64,000 nt of DNA from Nitrospiraceae bacterium. Its GTDB lineage: Bacteria > Nitrospirota > Nitrospiria > Nitrospirales > Nitrospiraceae. Made by a program: the position numbers and the translations under genes. How positions within the stretch are numbered: the stretch's first letter is position 1; each line of letters begins with the position of its first letter. The stretch is from the NCBI GenBank assembly GCA_019637075.1, contig JAHBWI010000004.1, forward strand, positions 248,001 to 312,000, given 5' to 3'. The notes below the pieces were generated by a model, which did not search any database, was not told the origin of the DNA, and was given only the letters and a program-made list of their open reading frames with translations. This document shows, one piece after another, positions 63,284 through 64,000 of this stretch.

Positions 63284-63456
63284 TTGGATTCTCGAGGCTT
63301 CGCTCCCGCGTTGCTCAGCGATGCGAGACGCGGATGCTCAAAAAGGCCGAGTCGGCTAGGCTGCCGGCGATGCAATAGTCGCAGGCGGACCCTCACGGGT
63401 GCGCTGGGGCCTTCTTCAAGCTGAGAACGAAGCCGGTGGGATCTTACAGGATACGG
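63284..63456. repeat. Degenerate dispersed-repeat-like intergenic stretch
   Basis: This 173-base gap has no convincing ORF. It contains GGATGCTCAAAAAGGCCG near 63332-63349, then GCGAGA-type and AACGAAGCCGG elements further on. From memory, similar TGCTCAAAAAGGC and GAACGAAGCC blocks recur in Nitrospira intergenic regions. Membership in a dispersed family here is inference, as only one copy is visible in the window. Confidence 0.35.
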
Positions 63457-63738
63457 CTACGTGCGGGCTTTGCCGTCATCTAAGTACCGGTGTTGCCAAT
63501 CCAACCACGCGTGCCCCAGTTCGTGTGCAAGGATGTATCGTCGGCGGGTGACAGGCAGCCGCTTTCTGATGAAGATGGTTTTGGTATCGTTATCCCAAAT
63601 GCCGTCTGCATTGGGGTCTCGGCGGTCCATTTCGGAATCGGTGACCTGCCGAACCGTGATGTGATAGCCGAACGGCAGGACGACACGTTTGGGTATGCGC
63701 AACATCAAGACTGACGCCTCATCGTGAGATCGCCGCAT
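63457..63738 (-). CDS. Small ImmA/IrrE-like HExxH protein
   Basis: A 93-residue protein whose C-terminal half is YILAHELGHAWLDWQHRY, the ImmA/IrrE (M78) zinc-peptidase motif HELGH. Before it come FGYHITVRQVTDSEMD and a strand TIFIRKRL, as in the minimal domain. ATG 63705 (with GAGGCG upstream) would give a shorter 82-residue form. Such proteins cut a regulator or act as stress-linked toxins when paired with an HTH partner; none is seen nearby. A possible partial ORF lies 23 bases upstream on the same strand. Confidence 0.75.
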   Translation of the reverse strand: MRRSHDEASVLMLRIPKRVVLPFGYHITVRQVTDSEMDRRDPNADGIWDNDTKTIFIRKRLPVTRRRYILAHELGHAWLDWQHRYLDDGKART

Positions 63739-63761
63739 TCATAGCGGCGGCTGCATGTAGC

Positions 63762-64000
63762 CTAACACACTTTTCCGTCAGGCATCCCACCGAAAATCCC
63801 CGTCATCTCCGTATGTTCCAGCATTAGGGCGAAGTCCCCGGCGCGGCACTCTGCGCGTGTTGGACTTGGTCCGCCTTGGATGATCACTCGTCCAACGAAG
63901 CCCGGATACGCTCGTCGCGTTCCGTCTATGCGAAGTGTCTCGGCTTGACGGGCCATTCCGAGAGTGTGTTCCGAGATGGCACACCGGCGAACGCAATCGA
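63762..64000 (-). CDS. Possible partial ORF at the right edge
   Basis: The frame is open from the window edge to a stop at 63762 and reads, toward its end, ...FVGRVIIQGGPSPTRAECRAGDFALMLEHTEMTGIFGG... An internal ATG lies at 63956. I do not recognise the product, and the frame could be non-coding. It runs in the same direction as the HExxH gene 23 bases downstream, so it could be that gene's partner. Confidence 0.3.
   Translation of the reverse strand, partial: DCVRRCAISEHTLGMARQAETLRIDGTRRAYPGFVGRVIIQGGPSPTRAECRAGDFALMLEHTEMTGIFGGMPDGKVC

Noticed and set aside
1-64000. CRISPR arrays, insertion sequences, prophage or integrase genes
   Set aside because: No regular spaced repeats, transposase or integrase motifs were seen on either strand.

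Overview
The window looks like a stretch of chromosome from a Gram-negative bacterium, most likely Nitrospira or a close relative in Nitrospirota. This is inferred from gene order and family content, not from a database match. Supporting points are the hom-thrC-phosphoglycerate-mutase-like-lysC-cimA cluster, the alginate-export-type porin, the type IV pilus genes of the PilY1 kind, and the lipid-A-type glycosyltransferases. Coding density is high. I see no insertion sequence, prophage, CRISPR array or rRNA operon. There is one tRNA gene, tRNA-Pro(GGG).

Layout. 1-3.7 kb: the end of rpsO, then pnp and an M16 peptidase. 4.0-5.3 kb: two exported proteins of unknown function that share a domain pattern, with their own promoter and terminator. 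5.4-11.3 kb, minus strand: mutS, a LapA-like membrane protein, tsaE, nnrDE and pdxJ. 11.5-19.4 kb, plus strand: an amino-acid operon (alaC, hom, thrC, an ApgM-like protein, lysC, cimA) for alanine, threonine, lysine and isoleucine precursors. It has no classical homoserine kinase gene. 19.5-24.2 kb: ihfA, a MerR regulator, tRNA-Pro, surE, a DedA protein, cysS and rlmB.

24.2-39.8 kb is the most distinctive region. A LuxR-type DNA-binding protein is divergent from a prepilin peptidase gene. Two complete sets of minor pilins (FimT/PilV/PilW/PilX type) follow, separated by a PilB/GspE-type ATPase gene. The second set leads into a small exported protein, a large PilY1-like tip protein with a von Willebrand A site and calcium-loop motifs, and an Ig/cadherin-like lipoprotein.

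39.9-42.4 kb: phoH, ybeY and ftsY. 42.5-47.8 kb: a double-receiver response regulator, an exported M1-type peptidase coupled to a TolB-like propeller, and a PAP2 phosphatase. 47.9-50.7 kb, minus strand: an ArnC/LAB_N/ArnT-like glycosylation module. 51-56.6 kb: an exported unknown, a MidA-like methyltransferase, two TatA/B proteins, a porin and a small exported protein. 56.7-64 kb: recQ, thrH, a YkgJ-type cysteine-cluster protein, a small unknown, an exported sugar dehydrogenase, an ElyC/YdcF-type protein, an EVE-domain protein, a degenerate repeat-like gap and an ImmA-like HExxH protein.

Two themes tie genes together. Threonine synthesis appears to use non-classical enzymes for homoserine phosphorylation: the ApgM-like protein inside the operon and ThrH about 40 kb away. 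The pilus region could build two different tip complexes from one processing and export machinery. All functional statements rest on motifs read by eye; no similarity search was run.
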